Below are positions 5,679 to 6,609 of a DNA stretch of 6,609 nt, piece by piece (the first letter of the stretch is position 1; each line of letters begins with the position of its first letter). The notes beneath the pieces were generated by a model. That model was given only the letters and a program-made list of their open reading frames with translations, was not told the origin of the DNA and ran no database searches. Both the position numbers and the translations under genes were made by a program. The stretch comes from an uncultured bacterium (lineage in GTDB: Bacteria > Gemmatimonadota > Gemmatimonadetes > Palauibacterales > KS3-K002), in the NCBI GenBank assembly GCA_947581845.1, contig CANPVY010000156.1:1-6609 (forward strand). The letters run 5' to 3'.

Positions 5679-6143
5679 GCCGCCCAGGATCTCCGAGGCC
5701 GCGACATCGCCCTTCTGTTCATCGTAAAGCTCGAACCAGGGAAGGCCGTAGTCGGTGTAGATGCGCGCCGTCACCGGGGTGGCCGGCGGCTCCATACCGG
5801 TGATCTCCCGGAACATCATGCTGTTCACGATGTGGAGGTAGACGCGGCCGTAGTTCTCCCGGTCCCAGGTGTCGACTCCGTACTCGTCCTAGATCTTCTG
5901 CCGTATCCTTCCGCCGGCGGCCAGGCCCATGGCGTAGCTCTCGCAGGAGTCCATGACTAACAACATGTCGCCGAATCGCCGCTCGTGGACCGGCGGCTCG
6001 TCCGGAAAGCGTCCCGGCTTCGGGTCGTAGACGACGAGCTGGATGCCGCCGAACTCCTCCTTGCCCGTGACCTGCCCCTCCACGGTATAGCCCATGCCCA
6101 GCGGCATAGCGACGAACTGGCGGATGTAGAAGTCGCCGGCGGT
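5679..6143 (-). pseudogene. uncharacterised conserved protein, broken by an amber codon and truncated at the 3' end
   Basis: One frame reads GDFYIRQFVAMPLGMGYTVE, EGQVTGKEEFGGIQLVVYDP, MGLAAGGRIRQKI, then a TAG (5889-5891), and continues in the same frame as DEYGVDTWDRENYGRVYLHI, VNSMMFREITGMEPPATPV, YTDYGLPWFELYDEQKGDVA and ASEILGG. Pieces such as YTVEGQVTG, GLAxGGRxRQ, YGVDTWD and YTxxGLPWFxLYDE match a conserved hypothetical family I remember only by sequence pattern; its function is unknown to me. The frame has no start of its own with a ribosome binding site (first ATG 6107) and begins immediately after the UPF0182 stop, so the N-terminus is probably gone. At about 5679 the similarity stops and a nucleotidyltransferase fragment begins. 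The family pattern gives good evidence of common ancestry across the amber codon. Confidence 0.7.
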
Positions 6144-6144
6144 C

Positions 6145-6609
6145 TCAGCGAGAGCGCCGCTCCAGCCGGTCGAGCAGCTCGCGCAGTCGCTCGATCGTCT
6201 CCTCGATCCCCCGGCGCAGCGCGTCCACGAGCTCGGGGTCCACCGGCGCCACGTCCGGCTCCGGTAAACCCGCGGCCTCCGCCAGCGGCGCGACGGCCGG
6301 CAGCTCGCCGACCAGCGCGGCGACCGATGCGTCGAGCGTCTGGTGCATGACCACCCGGCGCGCGTCGACCAGGATGATGCGCCGCAGCTCCGGGAACTCC
6401 AGCGTCTCCGGCTTCAGGAAGACCGGCTCGGCGTACAGGATGGCGTCGCCCAGCGGGATCACCAGCAGGATGCCCCGCGAGACCTCCGAACCGACCTGAC
6501 CCCAGAGCGTGAACTGCTCGGAGATGACCGCGTCGTTGTCGATCCGGGCCTCGATCTGGTTGGGGCCGTCCACGTGCCGGCCCGTCGGGAACCGGAACAG
6601 CAGCAGCTC
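6145..6609 (-). CDS. UPF0182 family membrane protein, C-terminal part (runs off right edge)
   Basis: The last 154 residues of a much larger protein (family members usually have about 900 residues with several N-terminal membrane helices). The family signature is clear: GPNQIEARIDNDAVISEQF (residues 15-33), TLWGQVGSEVSRGILLVIPL (34-53), then ILYAEPVFLKPE and ELRRIILVDARRVVM, and the family's low-conservation helical tail ending LRELLDRLERRSR. Function is unknown; the large conserved domain is predicted to be extracytoplasmic. The gene ends normally at TGA, so it is probably the intact chromosomal neighbour from which the accessory region begins. It is found in actinobacteria, cyanobacteria, some firmicutes and several environmental phyla. 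Confidence 0.93.
   Translation of the reverse strand, partial: ELLLFRFPTGRHVDGPNQIEARIDNDAVISEQFTLWGQVGSEVSRGILLVIPLGDAILYAEPVFLKPETLEFPELRRIILVDARRVVMHQTLDASVAALVGELPAVAPLAEAAGLPEPDVAPVDPELVDALRRGIEETIERLRELLDRLERRSR

Noticed and set aside
5483..5722. N-terminal extension of the winged-helix regulator to 236 residues
   Set aside because: Most of it is the other-frame reading of the nucleotidyltransferase fragment and is arginine-rich; only the last few codons before 5482 look like genuine family sequence.
5093..5960. Plus-strand open frames over the regulator and pseudogene region
   Set aside because: They are antisense to frames with recognisable motifs and have no family resemblance of their own.
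1..6609. CRISPR repeats, tRNA/rRNA genes, insertion-sequence ends, attachment sites
   Set aside because: Apart from the two operator palindromes, no regularly spaced repeats, no tRNA-like folds and no transposase motifs or paired terminal repeats were seen by eye.

Overview
The window is high-GC bacterial DNA in which every gene I can support lies on the minus strand, so the text below runs right to left in transcription order. The phylum cannot be fixed. The GC-rich third codon positions, a UPF0182 membrane protein and the dense mix of toxin-antitoxin-like genes and broken genes fit an environmental high-GC lineage (an actinobacterium, gemmatimonad, deltaproteobacterium or similar), seen in an accessory stretch beside a chromosomal gene.

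Right side (6609 to 4927): the 3' end of a UPF0182 gene is followed at once by a decayed relative of an uncharacterised conserved protein. That gene carries an amber codon in the middle and breaks off near 5679, where the reading passes directly into a 58-residue piece of an MNT-type nucleotidyltransferase that has lost its catalytic aspartates. An intact-looking winged-helix regulator follows (5012-5482). This stretch looks like a mosaic of deleted genes, perhaps the wreck of a regulator/nucleotidyltransferase pair.

Centre (4925 to 2340): a membrane-anchored alpha/beta hydrolase with a complete catalytic triad, then an unrecognised gene broken by two opposite frameshifts, then an intact AAA_14/DUF4143 ATPase. 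The ATPase has a plausible promoter (TTGACG, 17 bp, CATTCT) and two tandem GGGTGAA-type palindromes spaced exactly 22 bp apart between promoter and start codon. This looks like a dedicated repressor-controlled switch and is the most distinctive regulatory signal in the window.

Left side (2339 to 1): about 400 bp with only a doubtful micro-ORF, then a higBA-type toxin-antitoxin operon (toxin first, GTGA overlap). Next is a second small couple in which a damaged upstream frame overlaps a DUF2283 gene by ATGA. Last comes the first 160 residues of a GHKL-fold ATPase running off the left edge. No tRNA, rRNA, CRISPR array, transposase or clear rho-independent terminator was seen.

Taken together the window reads as an accessory island with one intact toxin-antitoxin pair, one damaged candidate pair, one mobile-type ATPase under its own operator and several genes at different stages of decay. 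Several breaks are single-base shifts, two of them in GGGCC runs, so base-calling error must be excluded before any of them is called a pseudogene.
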